From NCBI GenBank assembly GCA_023548195.1, contig JAJHZJ010000311.1, forward strand, positions 2,557,836 to 2,621,835: DNA of 64,000 nucleotides. Direction: 5' to 3'. Positions 14,060-26,159 of this stretch are shown piece by piece (the first letter of the stretch is position 1; each line of letters begins with the position of its first letter). Below the pieces are notes generated by a model. It was not told where the DNA came from, did no database searches, and saw only the letters and a list, made by a program, of their open reading frames with translations. Both the position numbers and the translations under genes were made by a program. This DNA is from Bettongia penicillata ogilbyi (lineage: Eukaryota > Chordata > Mammalia > Diprotodontia > Potoroidae).

Positions 14060-15245
14060 TGAGAAAGTCTGAGACTAAAAAACCTTTCCAAGACCCCTCC
14101 ATCTTCTCCCATGGGCTATCTATCTCTTCTCCTTTTCAACGCCCAACTCCTAGAAGGATTCATGGATACTCACTGTCTTCACTTCTTTACCTTTCCCTCA
14201 CTCCTCCTCCCTTTCCAGTCGGATTAAAAATCCCACTATTCAACTGAAACTGTTTTCTCTCTTACCAATGATATTTTAACTGTTACATTCAATATCTTTT
14301 TTCTTCATTGTGTTGAATCATTTGACATTATCAGCCACCCTCTTCCACTTGGATATTCTCTTCCTGTTTAGCTTTCATAACTAACATAGCTCTCTTCTGG
14401 CTTTCTTCCTACTTTTCTTACTGTTCTTTTTCAATATCCTTTGTTGGATCATCATCCATCTCCTACTCCCTAAGCATGGGTGTCTACCGAAACTTTAATC
14501 TCATTTACCTTGTTGGTTAAATTATCTTTCTTATGTAGATATTTTAATCAATCTTCTGAGCGCTGATCCTGCATCTCAAACTGACTGCTGCATCCATCTG
14601 AAGCTGAGACTTAACATGTCTTATCCCTAATCCCACCTCTTCTCCCAACTCCCCTAATTCTGTTGAAGGTATCATCAATTTCCCAATTACCCAAGATCAA
14701 AACATCCGAACAATCCCCAACTCCTCTCTCTTTTACCTGCGACAGTCAACTGGTTGCTAAATCTTGTTGATTCTGCCTCTACTTCTTCTTTCACACTCAT
14801 ACCCTTCTTTTCTACTCACACAGCTCCTACCCATGTTCAATTTCTCCTTGTTTCTCTCCTGGACTACGTAACAATCTCCTATTTGATCTCCTTGCTTGTA
14901 GGCTCTTCTGGCTCTAATTCATCCTTCACACAGTTGCCAAAATAATTTTCCAAAGCCTAGGTATGACCATGTCACTTCTTTCCTTAAAACTCTTCAGCAG
15001 CTCTGTATGGTACCCAGCATAAAATACATACTCCTCAGGCTGGCATTTGAGAAACCTGGAGATCTGGTTCCAATATAGCTGTCATTTCACGTTGCTCCTC
15101 ATGACACTCTCATGTCCTAGCCAAGTCGGTCTGTGTGCTCTGATGGTAAGCTCCAAGAGGACAGGGACTACAATATTTTTGTCTTTGAATCCTTAGTTCC
15201 AATGCTTTGTACATGGTAGGTGATGAATAAAATATTTCTGAACTG
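14060..15245 (-). mobile_element. L2 LINE 3' part, antisense
   Basis: Long reverse L2. The pyrimidine-rich antisense ORF2 end (GTTGGATCATCATCC near 14443, GACCATGTCACTTC near 14966) is followed by the 3' tail with AAGAGGACAGGGAC and a GTGATGAATAAA end. Confidence 0.75.
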
Positions 15246-15803
15246 AATTACTGAAGGATTTAGAGACAGTGGCCTCTCTGAACCCAAGCATTTAATGCTT
15301 GTAGAGCATAACACTTTCTAATAATCCAGCTCTCCTAATCTAACCATCTATACCTCCTGCTGCTTACCAAGAGCCTCATCTGTTAACTCCCAGTTATACC
15401 AGCTAACTTCCAAATTGTCCTGGGCTGAGGACTGAAGCTGTTGCTTTGCTGTGAGGTTGTTGCTGACACCTTCACTGTCTCATAGATTGAAACAACTTGC
15501 ACAATCACTCCCTGTTTTTCTCCCCTCCCTAGTCTCTCTTCCCTTTCCACCTAGTTAGTAATGGTGAGGTCAGAATCAGCCTCCCCAACTCCCATGTCTC
15601 ACCTTACACAAAGACTGATGATTTTCAAAGGTGAAACACAGACTTTGTGTTTATTGGTAGGAGAGAGGAAAGGCAGGATAAGGGAGGAGAAAGATGGGGA
15701 GAGAAAATAAGAGTGTGTATGAACAAGTGAGAACATGAGTGTGAAAGTGTCGGCATGAGACAGCTCTGTGTCATATTAATATAGGACTGGAAGATGCGTA
15801 TTA

Positions 15804-15842
<39 letters not shown>
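15804..15842. repeat. (TG)n microsatellite
   Basis: About 18 TG units in intron 3. Confidence 0.95.
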
Positions 15843-15844
<2 letters not shown>

Positions 15845-17868
15845 TTGGGGAAAGAGTGGAAAGAGTGCTGAATTCGAAGTCAGGGGACCTGGGTTGTAAT
15901 CGTGACTCTGCTTCTTACTATTTGTGTGACCCTCGGCAAATCATGTCACTTCTTGGACTGCAGTTTCCTTTTCTATAAAACGAGGAGGCCTCCTAAGGTC
16001 CCTTCCACTTCTAAATCTATGATCCTAGCTAGAGTATAGATCCAACTCTATGTTTATGTGTGACGGTCCCATTAGGAGAGGAGGATAGAAGTGGAAAGGG
16101 TACAGACATCTTTGTTACGCAATTGGAGAACAAGAGGCGATGTATGAGGGGACAAGCATGAGAACAAGTGTCAGTGCTAGCTAAATGTATTTTCTAAACC
16201 CTCCCCTCCCCACTTCTTTTAGGAAGGATGAGACTGGTTGACACTTGTCAAGAGTGATAAAACATCCAAAAACCCCTCCGGTAGGAGGGAGAGAGGAATC
16301 TAGAGAGGGAAAAGACCTTTCCCTCAGGGCTTCTCTAAAGGAAACAAATGTAGTCCCAGCACATTCAAGACAGAGAGGAGATACCTTTTTCAAGAATCCA
16401 GAAAACTGAGGTTTTAGAACCCATGTGGGTCAGAGAGCCAAGAACATCCAACCGAGGCTGGTTATAGAGTGGTAGAAGAGGCCATTACAGTCTTCTACCG
16501 TCAGAATGAGGGTTTCGAAAGGCCTCAGTCAGACCACACAGGCAGTGAAACCTGCACAGCCTGTGGAGTGAGCTGGTTTCCCAGTGCTGCTGGCAGAGCC
16601 TTGGCTTGGTGTGAGACTGGTTCAACATTCTGTCTAGGCTGAGGGCCCGGAGGACATGGGGCCAGTAGACCCCCAGGTCTCAGGGTAGAAAGCACTGTGG
16701 CCAGGGCTCCTCCCAACTCACTCAAGGCTCCCTTCTGGAATCCCAGAGCTTGTGGGAAGTCATCGAGCTTGCTGTTCATCTCCTGGGGAGGCCCTTAGTC
16801 AAATCATGCTTCACAGACACATCTGTTTTGCATTCAAACACTTTGAGTAAGAAGATGTGTCTGTAAACACCCCTCACCTCCCCTAATAGTATTTAATAAA
16901 CTTCACTGTTGGGAATTCCTTTATCACATCTCACCTAAACCTCTCTAGCTATAGTTGAAGAAATTTCTTATTTGGCAGAGAGTGAATACGGCAGACTTCA
17001 CCAGGAAACTCAGCAGACTCCCCAGATCAAGCATGCTCCTTTCACTTCATCCCTATAAATCAGTTGAGGATAGCTGGGGGGAACCTAGATATTTTTGCTA
17101 TAGGGTGTTTGCTCAGAGCTTTAAATTTTCCCTGCTCCCGTGTCAGAAGGCCTGACCCTGCAGGGGATTTCCAAGATTAGGACTACCCAGAGAAGAGTCT
17201 ATAGACTTGTCAAGCCACACTGAAGATAAATGGGAAGAGGAATTGTCTGTAGGCTCTTTACCAATTACCCATACTCATACTCAAGCCCCCAACTAACTAC
17301 TCTTTTTGCTTACCATACAACTTAGATTCTCCCCTCCAACCAAGTTAACTGGCTTCTCTTTTCTCCAAACCTTCATATAAGACTCATAATTTTAAGGAGA
17401 GAGCCCTGGTCCATCTAATATCTCTCAAAAAAACTGCAGCCCCCACTTGCTTCATCTTGGCCCTGCTCAGAGAAATCCCTTTCCTTTTAAGATAAGTCTT
17501 CCCTGACCAAGATCCACCCTACTTGCCTCAGTTGCCTTCAAACACTAAAGCACTTATGTTGGCATCATTGTTGAGTTGCTCTCTCAGGGCAGCTTTCCTT
17601 TTCTGGGGCTTCTCCACAAAGCCAAGTATCAGGCATTAAGGGAGGCCCAACACTGAATCATATTGACTGAATGTCCTACAAATCTCCTCTGTTCTAAACA
17701 TGTTGGTTTGGGGAGAGTAGGAGCATACCTTTTTATATTTTGTATTATACATGGTTTACACTTGGTCCTTAATTGATGCTCCATCTATCTGTTCTGTGAG
17801 TAAATCTAGCTCTTGCTGCAACCCAAGCTTCATAGAATTACTTCTGATCCAGATAGGAAAGTCCTTAC

Positions 17869-17903
17869 CTGCCTGTTGAAGTCCAAGCCATTTCGATCAC
17901 TTC
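17869..17903 (-). CDS. POU2F3: POU2F3 coding exon 3 (35-nt microexon)
   Basis: This 35-nt exon has a strong acceptor (TTTTCTTCCCATTCCAG) and donor (GGCAG|GTAAGG). Joined to the phase-1 base left by exon 2 it encodes G-SDRNGLDFNRQ and ends exactly on a codon boundary, giving residues 33 to 44 of POU2F3. Human POU2F3 reads NDRNGLDFNRQ here from memory, so only one residue differs. In the human protein the next segment begins IKTEDLSDS. I searched the 17.9 kb to the left by eye for that exon and for POU-domain coding sequence on this strand and found neither, so the rest of the gene probably lies outside the window. Intron 2 (17904-40272, 22,369 bp) precedes it. Confidence 0.95.
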
Positions 17904-19519
17904 CTGGAATGGGAAGAAAACAATTAGTCACTTAAATGACCTCAGGAGAGACAGATAGCTAGAAGAGAAACAAAACATTATGGAAGGAGATTGTCTACAC
18001 TTTCAAAGAGAAACAAAAATATACTTCCTTTTTGCCTAGGTGCTTTCAACTTACCTTATTTTCCCAAACACAGAAACCCTAGAAGTCTCAACAATCTATC
18101 ATATAATCAGTGAAAGAGAGAAGTAATTTTTATCATGGTCGCATATTAGATTTGGGATTTGAACTTGAAATGTGTTTTTTTTTCCTGTGGCACAGCCCAC
18201 TGAGCTATCTACTACCATCAGGAACTACTCTAAAGACCTTTCTCCATGCACAAGCAAGAACAAATCAAATGTAGGAACCTTTGACTCAGAGGGATTTCTA
18301 TAAGTCATCCTGTCCCTCCTCCTCCAGATGGGACTCTACTGAAACCACACCAGAGGGATGGATGTCAGTTCTCCAGGGAAGGAGATTCTATTACCTCCCT
18401 GTAGAACCACATGCAGTATTTCCAGATCTTTGCTACTAGAAAATTTATTTTTCTGTTCTGGGATCTAACTGTAAATTATACTTGTCTCAACTTAAATTCA
18501 CTTTTGAATCCTGACTCTGTCATCTACTCTCTCAGTGACTTTGGAAAAATCACTGAAGATCTCTGTGCCTCAGTTTCCTCATCTATAGATAAGGTTGAGA
18601 GTGTATGACTGATATCACGAAGAGCACATTTTCTCTACTTCAAGGACTAGGCTCTCATTGACTAGTCTTCTCTTCCTCTCTCCCTCATGTAAAATGACAG
18701 CTTGGACTAATCGTCTCCAAGATCCCTCCCATTCCCAAATCTATCGTTCTATACAGACAACAGCCTTAGAGATGCCATTCCCCCCTTTTTTTGTCTGCTT
18801 AAGAGTTATTAAGCCAAAAATTGAAAATGGGTTCTGTTACTCTTGAGAAAGCTTCAATGTGCAGAAGGAGCCCAGGAATTTAGAAGTAGGAGAGCTCAAA
18901 TTCTGCCTCTGACATTGACTGGGTAAATTCTGGGCAGTTCATTCAAATTGCTCTGAACCTTTGTTTCCTCATTAATAAAATAGAAACAATAATCCCTGTT
19001 ACCTCCCTCATAAGATTGTAAAGAGCAAATGAGGAAATGTATGTGAAGGGCTTTACAAATCTTAAAATGCTGTATGTAAATAAAAGTAGTGGAGTCTGAG
19101 AACACCGGCTTTGTCCCTTGAGCATTTGCTAACTATATGACCTTGGGCAAGACACAATCTCCCTGAGCCTTCATTTTTCTCTTCTATAAACAGATAATAA
19201 TAAAAGTTTTCCTCCCTACTTCATAGAGGCTTTATAAGAAAAGTGCTTTATAAACCCTAAATAAATATGAGCTGTTATTATTATCATTATTAATTGATTG
19301 ATGTGGAAGATTGATCCCATGAGTTAGTAGAAAAGTAAACAGGCTTTGAAGATAATTAAGATGGGTTCCACCTAGCATCATTTCTCCAACCTACCTAAAA
19401 GAGAAGGCCCCAGAGAGTAGAACTCAAATTTTGGACAGTGTGGCTTAAGCTTTTAAAGAATCTAGGTTAGTTCTTTCTAGATCTCAATTTACTCTTCTGT
19501 AACACATTTTTTCCTAGAA

Positions 19520-19704
19520 CAGGAGTGGGGGACCTGTGGTCTCGAGTGGCCTTTTTGGTCTTTGGGTGCAGCCTTTTGACTGAGTCCAAGTGTTACAGAG
19601 CAAATCCTTTTATTAAGGGGATTTGTTCTGAGAAGTTTGGATTCAGTCAAAGAGCCACACTTGAAGCCACATGTGGCCTTGAGGTCACAGGTTCCCCATC
19701 CCGG
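19520..19704. mobile_element. Palindromic hAT MITE with 8-bp target duplication
   Basis: A 185-bp element whose ends are inverted repeats (CAGGAGTGGGGGACC against CCGGGATGGGGAACC read inward from the right). It is flanked by the exact 8-bp direct repeat TCCTAGAA (19512-19519 and 19705-19712), the size expected for hAT transposons. There is no coding capacity. Confidence 0.85.
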
Positions 19705-20315
19705 TCCTAGAACTTTGAGGTTACCATGTTGTTCCAAATATGAATCAACCTCTATTATAAAATGACCCATCCCTCTGTGTGATGCCTCTGAAAGGAGTTG
19801 GGGAGCTTATTATCTGATTTTTCTTAGAAGTAAAGTTGTCTTCAAACTTTAATAGATTTGGACAGACAAGTTTGATTATCAGTGCTCATGAATATTACAT
19901 GTCACCTAGAAATCGCACTTGTCTTTTCTTCAAATCTTTTCTTCCACTAATTCTTTCCCCAAGAGTATTCACAAATACCTATATTAAAGTACTAGCCCAA
20001 GGTCTTCTTGTGGAGGTGACCTTGATTCTTAAAGACTCTTTCACTGGAATGAATCTATCAACCTACTAAGACAATATATGTTCTTTCTGAGTTTAAAATG
20101 ACTGACTTGGGGAATAATGGAAAAGACATATCATAGGGTTGGTTTTGGAAGGGATCTTAGAGGTCATGTAAAGCAAGGAAGTAGAGTGGAGAGGGCAGGA
20201 TAGGGAAACAGAAGATTTGGGTTGGATTTCTTCTGGTGGAACATAGAATTTGGAAGCCAGGGAGTGTTTCATTTTTGTCTTTGTTTCCCCAGGGTCAGTC
20301 CCAGTACCTTCCATG

Positions 20316-20567
20316 TTTGTTGTCCACTCATTTTCAGCGATGTCTCACTCTTCATAACTGCATTTGGGGTTTCCTTGGCAAAGACACTGGAGTGACTTGC
20401 CATTTCCTTCTCCAGCTCATTTTACAAATGAGGAAACTGAGGCAAACAGGGTTAAGTGACTTGCCTAGGATCACCCAGCTAGGTAGTATCTAAGGCCAGA
20501 TTTGAACTTAAGAAGATGAGTCTTCCTTACTTTAGGCACTCTATCCGCTGCATCACCTAGCTTCCCC
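20316..20567 (-). mobile_element. Marsupial tRNA-derived SINE
   Basis: Reverse copy: GGCAAAGACACTGGAGTGAC, GGGTTAAGTGACTTGCC and a CATCACCTAGCTTCCCC end. Confidence 0.9.
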
Positions 20568-21423
20568 ACCTTACATATAGTGTTTAATAAATCTGCATTG
20601 ACTTTGCTGTTAAATTCCTGATCCTGTCTTAGGGAAGACATGTTGGCTTTCAGGACCTCAGTTTCCTCATCTGCAAAATGGAAGTGATGATATATACACT
20701 CACTTTTTCATAGAGTTGTTGAGGTTCAAAACAGAGAATACATATAACGCATTTTGTAAACTATGCTACAAAAATGTGTGATTTATTATCTAGTTCAACC
20801 CAGCCTCCTTTTAAAAATATGGAAGCTAAGTCCCAGGGAGTTGAAGTAATTTGTGGTATGGTCACATAGCTGGTTAGTAGCAAAGCCAAGGTTCAACCTG
20901 GGTCTCTTGATTCCCCATCTCACACTCTTTCTATTACACTGAGTTACCTCTTAAATTTAACACAAAGTAAGTGAGTAATAAATATCACTAGCAATGTTTT
21001 TGCGAAGAGATAGAAGACAAGCTTATTCAACTTGGTAAGGGCACAAAAGTTGGAAGGATTGACTGAAATACTGAATGAGAGAGTCATAATTTCAAAATAT
21101 ATATGAATTGAAACTAGGTAAGATCAAATTGTATGAAGATAAGTTTCTGCTTTTAGATAAAAAATTCACTTGTTCAAGTACAGGAGAAGGGTTCGAGTCA
21201 ATTTGGAAAAAGAAAACCAACCTTTGGTTCTAGTGGACTACAAACACAATATGAATCAGTAGTATGATACAGCAGCCCCAAATGCCAGCTAAGTCTTAGG
21301 CTGCCTGAATAGTGATCTGCTCAAACCGTGTCACACGTGTTCTATTGAATTCTAGATACTATATATTTACAAATGGAGCCCATCCAGAGGAGAATTGCTC
21401 TGATTATGAGGACACTAGAAATC

Positions 21424-22336
21424 AATTTACCAACAAACATTTATTAAATACCCTCTTTGGTTCCAGGTACTGTGCTAGACACTAGTGATACAAAGACAGA
21501 AGTACAACAGTCCCTGCCCTCTGGGAACATACACTATAATGGGAGAGCATCATAACAGGTACATAAGGAACACACAGAAGATAGATACAAGATACCTTGG
21601 AAGGGAAGGCACATAGTTGGGGAGAGTAGTGGTACAACTGGTATACTTGTGTTGAGCCTTGAAGGAAACCAGGGATTCTGAGAGGCAGAGAGGAGGAAGA
21701 ACATTCCAACTTTGGCTGCAGCCAGTACAAAGTTGTGGGGATAGGTGATAAAGTTTTGTGTTATGGGGAAGAGCAAAAAACCCTTGTGATTGGGTCACAG
21801 AGTACATGAAAGGGAGTAAGAAGGCTAGAAAAGTAGGAGTAAAGTTGCTGGTGTTTGTCCTTCATTCTCGAAAAGGATCAGGGAGGTAATGTCATGACAT
21901 GCAAGTGAGTTGGATTTAAGTGAAGCAGGGTTGTGCAAAGTCACCAGCCTCGCTTTCTCCTCTGGAGCCATCTGGGTCCAGTGGCAAGATACAGATCAGA
22001 ATGACTGGCAGTGGCCTCCAAGAGGGGAGGGAGGCAAAGTATTGAAGAGCTTTAAATACTAAACAGAGAAATTCATTGTTGATCCTAGAGGTAAGAGGGA
22101 GCCACTAGAGTTTATTGAGCAAGGGAGGGAGACATGGTCAAAACTGTGCTTTGGGAAAATAACTTTTATGGCTGCGTGGAGGATATTGGGGTGGTGAGAA
22201 AGTAGAGGCAGCGGGACCAGTTAGGAGGCTATGGCAATAGTTCAAGTGCTGAGGTGATGAGGGCTTGAATAAAGGCTGTGGCTATTTGAGTAGAGGGAAA
22301 GGGAATGTACAAGAAAGAAAGAAACAAAACGACAGC
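21424..22336 (+). mobile_element. Interspersed repeat of unassigned family, nested in L3
   Basis: It begins with the TTTATTAAATACC...TACTGTGCTAG motif and continues through the GAACATTCCAA and GAGGTGATGAGGGC motifs of a common marsupial repeat whose family I cannot name. It is itself split by a SINE at 21846-22030. Shorter copies of its left end occur at 928-1040, 6640-6800, 12190-12245, 27625-27860 and 39430-39550. Confidence 0.6.
21846..22030 (-). mobile_element. SINE (variant-tail type), innermost of a triple nest
   Basis: Reverse copy starting GTGTTTGTCCTTCATTCTCG and running through the CACCAGCCTCGCTTTCTCC and GATCAGAATGACTGG motifs. The same sequence in plus orientation forms the tail of the SINE at 25213. 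Confidence 0.75.
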
Positions 22337-22739
22337 TGATGCCATATGAGGAATGATTGACTGGGGATATTTAGTCTAGAAATGTGAAGACTTGGGAGTA
22401 CATAGTAATTGCCTTCAAATGTTTGAAAGGTTGTCATGTAGAAAGGAGATTAGACTTACTCTACTTAATCTTAGAGGGGCATAACTAGGACTAATGGTTG
22501 GATGGAACAGAGACTATTAGGCACTCAACATAAGGAAAAAATGAAATTCCCCCTTTGATGACTTAGTGTGGTGTGGGGCTGCCCCAAAGGGGATTCCCTA
22601 TCATTGGAGTCTTCAAAACCTCTTATTAATGACTACTTCTGGTGGACATTATAGAGAGGATTCATGATTTCAGTAAGAGTTAGACTATATAGCCTTCAAA
22701 TTTCCTTGTCCCATCAAGTTTAGGCATTTGTGATTGAAT

Positions 22740-23175
22740 AATTCTTCTTATGGCTTTGAACTATCTCCCTAGCCTGGTTGCCCTCCAGTAAACTCTGGTT
22801 TATCAATGCCCCTTCTAATAGAGAGCACCAGAATTAAACAGAGTACAGCAACAAGATGATCACTTACTTTGTTCTGGATATTAAACTTATAATGCACAGT
22901 CCACTACACATAATAGATGTTTGATAAATGTTAATTGTTTGTTTAATGGGTTAATAAAACTCAAGATTGGAATGACTTTTGGAGGGCAACTGTTATTGTC
23001 ATTTTTTAATCCCATAGTCCATTGCTTAGGCACATCTCAAACATTCTTTTTCTTATGTAATTTAATATTTGAACCTAAGTGTAGGACTTTACATTTACCT
23101 CTGTAAGATGTAATTTTTAAAATTGTTGCCCTTTGAATCCTGATTCTGTCTTCTAATTCTTGTACATCAAAAACA
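22740..23175 (-). mobile_element. L3/CR1 LINE remnant
   Basis: Reverse-orientation L3: CCCTCCAGTAAACTCTGGTT and the TTTGAACCTAAGTGTAGGAC region parallel the CR1-family 3' part. Heavily diverged. Confidence 0.55.
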
Positions 23176-23194
23176 TATCACATGATTTTCTCCC

Positions 23195-23335
23195 TCCACT
23201 CCTTTGTTTTAAACTATTCCCTCTATCCGGAATGTCCTCATCATCACTGTCTTTTGATATTCTACTTATCCTTCAATATCCAACTCAAATGCCTCCTCCT
23301 CCAAGAAATTGTCTCTTCTTCCAACTGGAAGTGAA
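23195..23335 (-). mobile_element. L2 LINE fragment, antisense
   Basis: CCAACTCAAATGCCTCCTCC and the preceding CCGGAATGTCCTC motif match reverse L2. Related 3' tails of about 100 bp lie at 3105-3215, 26510-26605 and 30060-30175. Confidence 0.6.
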
Positions 23336-23671
23336 TTCTCTTCTATTTGAGCTGGGGGAAACAATATGGTACAGGGAAATTCTAACTAGATCCAGACTCC
23401 AATATTTCCTTTTGTTAACCTCTGTTAGCCTCAGTTTCTTCACCTGTAAAATTGGTATACGGTGATAGCTGACATGGTTTCTTAGGTTCCTCTCAGTTTT
23501 AACATTCTATGATCTCATATAACTTCACATTTCTCTTCTGTACTTGTAGTCCTATATGACTTAGATAATATACAGCAGAGCTAAGATGTTATATAAATGT
23601 AAATTATTATGAATACTTATCTATGTATATGTTTCTTCTCTTTCACTAATAAACAAGTACATTAGTAAATA

Positions 23672-23910
23672 AGGAGCAGCTCGGTAGCACAGTGGCTAGA
23701 CCTCTGGACCTAGTATCAAGTTCAAATATGTCCTCAGACATTTACTAGCTGTGTGACTCTGGGCAAGCCATTTAACCACTGTATGCCTCAGTTTCTTCAA
23801 CTGTAAAATGGAGGCAATAACATCCACCTCTCAGGGTTGTTGTGAAGATCAAATATATGTAAAGCACTTTGCAAACCTTACAGTGTTATATAAAGGTTAG
23901 CTATTATTAA
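23672..23910 (+). mobile_element. Marsupial CORE-SINE, MIR-like tail
   Basis: AGGAGCAGCTCGGTAGCACA head, CORE region and AAAGCACTTTGCAAACCTT tail. Confidence 0.9.
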
Positions 23911-24952
23911 TAAATTATAAGCACCCTGAAGGGAGGAACTCCATTTTATGTGTTTTTGTAATATAGTCAGTCTTCTTCGCTACAGGTCTCCTATTAGTGG
24001 CTAGAGGATTACTTATAGAAAGAATTCCTGCTCAGGTAGCTTGGATTAGATGCTCTTTGTGATCTCTTCTATCCGAGAGGGCTCTACATCAAGTTTTAAG
24101 GTTTCTCAAGTTTTTCTTACATACATTCCTGCCAGGGACTTTTCCCCCTTGTTGGAGGTACCGAGATGAAGTCGAAAACTTTGATGACTTAGCACTTGGA
24201 GAGAAATGGGCCAATGTCAGGAAGTGAACAGAAAGAATGGCACAGTCTGGCTCCTCCTCTCCTCCAGCTCCCCCAAAGCAAATAGTGCTGTGAAGTTTAA
24301 AAAAAACCAACTAAAACAAGTCTCTTGTTTAATGGACAAGGAAAACTGTTACTCAGAAAAAGCCAGAGACTTGTTCAATGTCCCACAAATGACAAGTGGC
24401 AGAAGTAGGGCATGAACCTTGATCATGTTTGACTCTAGAATGTGAGCTCTTTCCCTGAGAGTCAGCCATGGTGGGCAAGACAGGACCACCTCCAGCAAGA
24501 GAGGTGAAGGAATTCCTGGTTCCAAAGAGCTAGACTAGAGGGGTAAAAATGAAAAGCATCGACATCTTCCTGCAAGGCTCAATAGCTTGAGACTCTTGCT
24601 AGTTCTTTACCTCTTCCTTGGGAAATAATAGGTAATTCCAAGTTTAAGAGACTCCATGACCTACATTGGATGGGGAGCTGAAAGAATCAGAAGCACAAAG
24701 GCCAAATGAAAATTACAAATCTCAAAGCTGGATGAAATCTTTACAGCCCCCTCACTTTACAGACAAGAAAAGTAAGCCTCAGAAAGGATCTGTGCCTTGT
24801 CCATGATTGGACACAATTCTTGGTTATCGAACCAGGACTAGAGGAGAGAAATTATTATTCCAGCCACTTTACAAATGAGACCACTGAATCCTAGATTAGT
24901 TAAGTGATTTGTCAAAGATCTTGCACCCATTGAGGAGTAGCAAGTTTTACTG

Positions 24953-25149
24953 CAGAGGTCCCCAAACTTATTTGGCCTACTGCCCCCTTTTTGGGGAAAA
25001 AAAATTACTCAGCCTCCCCCACTCCAAATCTATCTTCTTTAATCCTTTAACCTTTTTTTTTTAATTTGCATCATTTCACACTATTACTGCCCTCCTGGAT
25101 CATTCCAGTGGACCCCACAGGGGCGGTATCTCCCACTTTAGGAACCTGT
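24953..25149. mobile_element. hAT-like non-autonomous DNA transposon
   Basis: Ends resemble each other inverted (CAGAGGTCCCCAAACTT against CACAGGTTCCTAAAGTG). It carries its own octamer at 25064, which is therefore not counted as a gene-specific site. Confidence 0.6.
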
Positions 25150-25212
25150 GTAAAATTTAGAGGGAGGTCTGCTGCCTTTTGACTATAGTACTTTCCCCTC
25201 ACAATACCATGT

Positions 25213-25471
25213 GATGCAGCTAGGTGGGGCAGTGGATACAGCACCAGTGCAGGAGTCAGAAAGATGTGAGTTCAAATATCACCTCAGACACTTGACACTC
25301 ACTAGCTGTGTGACCTTGGGCAAGTCACTTAACCCCAACTGCCTCATCCTGAGTCATCTCCAGTCATCCTGATGAATATCTGGTCACTGGATTCAGGGGC
25401 TGTAGAGGGGAAGTGAGGCTGGTGACCTGCACAGCCCTCCCTCACTCAAAACAAAGTCAAATGCAAGTCAT
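25213..25471 (+). mobile_element. Marsupial SINE with variant tail
   Basis: GCAGCTAGGTGGGGCAGTGG head and the variant tail CCAGTCATCCTGATGAATAT. The same tail is seen reversed at 144-290, 21846-22030, 26829-27008 and 60977-61100. Confidence 0.9.
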
Positions 25472-26151
25472 ATAACTATTTCTCTGATGGCATGATCTTC
25501 TTTGGCAACAAAGGAGGAACACACACCGTGTGATGCTCAGAATCTTTTGAAATTCATATGAGTTTCCAAAATAAAAGAAGATTTTTCATTTCTCAATTTT
25601 GGTTTTCTACCCTGCCTACTTTATTCCAGCTCTAGATCTTTCACTGACTCCATAGCACATTAAAGATAACTGACCTCTATCTGAAAAGTCAGCGAAGAGC
25701 AAGAATAGACTTATGCTGGTGTGAGAGATTTAGATTAGAAGTAAAGACCTTCTAACCCATGAGAAACTGGAATGAGGTAATTGAAGGTAGATGTGGAAGG
25801 GTCCGAGGATGAATCTCCTTCTCAAGAGGCTTCTTGAATTTGTTTGGGAACCACTAATGAATTCCCTTGGGGCAAGATAGCTGCAGAAGGGAGTAGGTTA
25901 CTGTCCAGTATAGCAAGGGGGTAAGGAAGGGTTTAGAAATGAGAGGGTTCCTAAAGAAGAGTTTCTCTCACCATCCTACCTCAGAGAGGCTTATCTAATG
26001 GGAGCAGAGTCAGGGACCCAGCAAGATAGCTGCATTCTTTGACAAGGCAATAGACTCCCAGACAACCTGGAGTGGGGGAAGTGGGGAGCCCCTTTGGGAG
26101 AGCCTCCTGCCTTCCTAGCTGTTGGGGCTAGGAGCCTGCAGGCCCTGGCTG

Positions 26152-26159
26152 ATTTGCAT
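26152..26159. promoter_or_regulatory. Octamer site within a unique block of intron 2
   Basis: A single ATTTGCAT sits in sequence without recognisable repeats (about 26020-26420). The same block carries CAGCTG E-boxes and a forkhead-type GTAAACA near 26263. It is a candidate intronic enhancer; the assignment is tentative. Confidence 0.35.

Larger units (their letters stand above)
1..17868 (-). other. POU2F3: POU2F3 intron 3 (partial)
   Basis: Intronic sequence runs from the exon 3 donor to the window edge. It is mostly old repeats: MIR/CORE-SINE remnants, two full-length SINEs, an old L1 3' segment (8.18-9.87 kb) and a long antisense L2 (14.06-15.25 kb). Stretches without a recognised repeat include about 5170-5540, 5800-6640, 6830-7680 and 16030-17480. 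The block 16520-16800 is GC-rich and has an open minus-strand frame, but it matches no POU2F3 exon. I see no further exon. Confidence 0.75.
20995..22735 (+). mobile_element. L3/CR1 LINE, split by a later insertion
   Basis: Two L3/CR1 pieces, 20995-21423 and 22337-22735, join into one plus-strand 3' end. The first ends GAGGACACTAGAAATC and the second begins ATGCCATATGAGGAATGATT, which are adjacent in CR1-type elements. A 0.9-kb unrelated repeat lies between them. Confidence 0.7.

Noticed and set aside
16525..16800. 84-codon minus-strand frame starting after a CCAG, considered as a further POU2F3 exon
   Set aside because: No frame matches the expected IKTEDLSDS continuation or other POU2F3 segments, and the splice signals are weak.
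25064..25071. Octamer ATTTGCAT
   Set aside because: It lies inside a hAT-like transposon and is probably carried by the family, so it was not counted with the POU2F3-linked sites.
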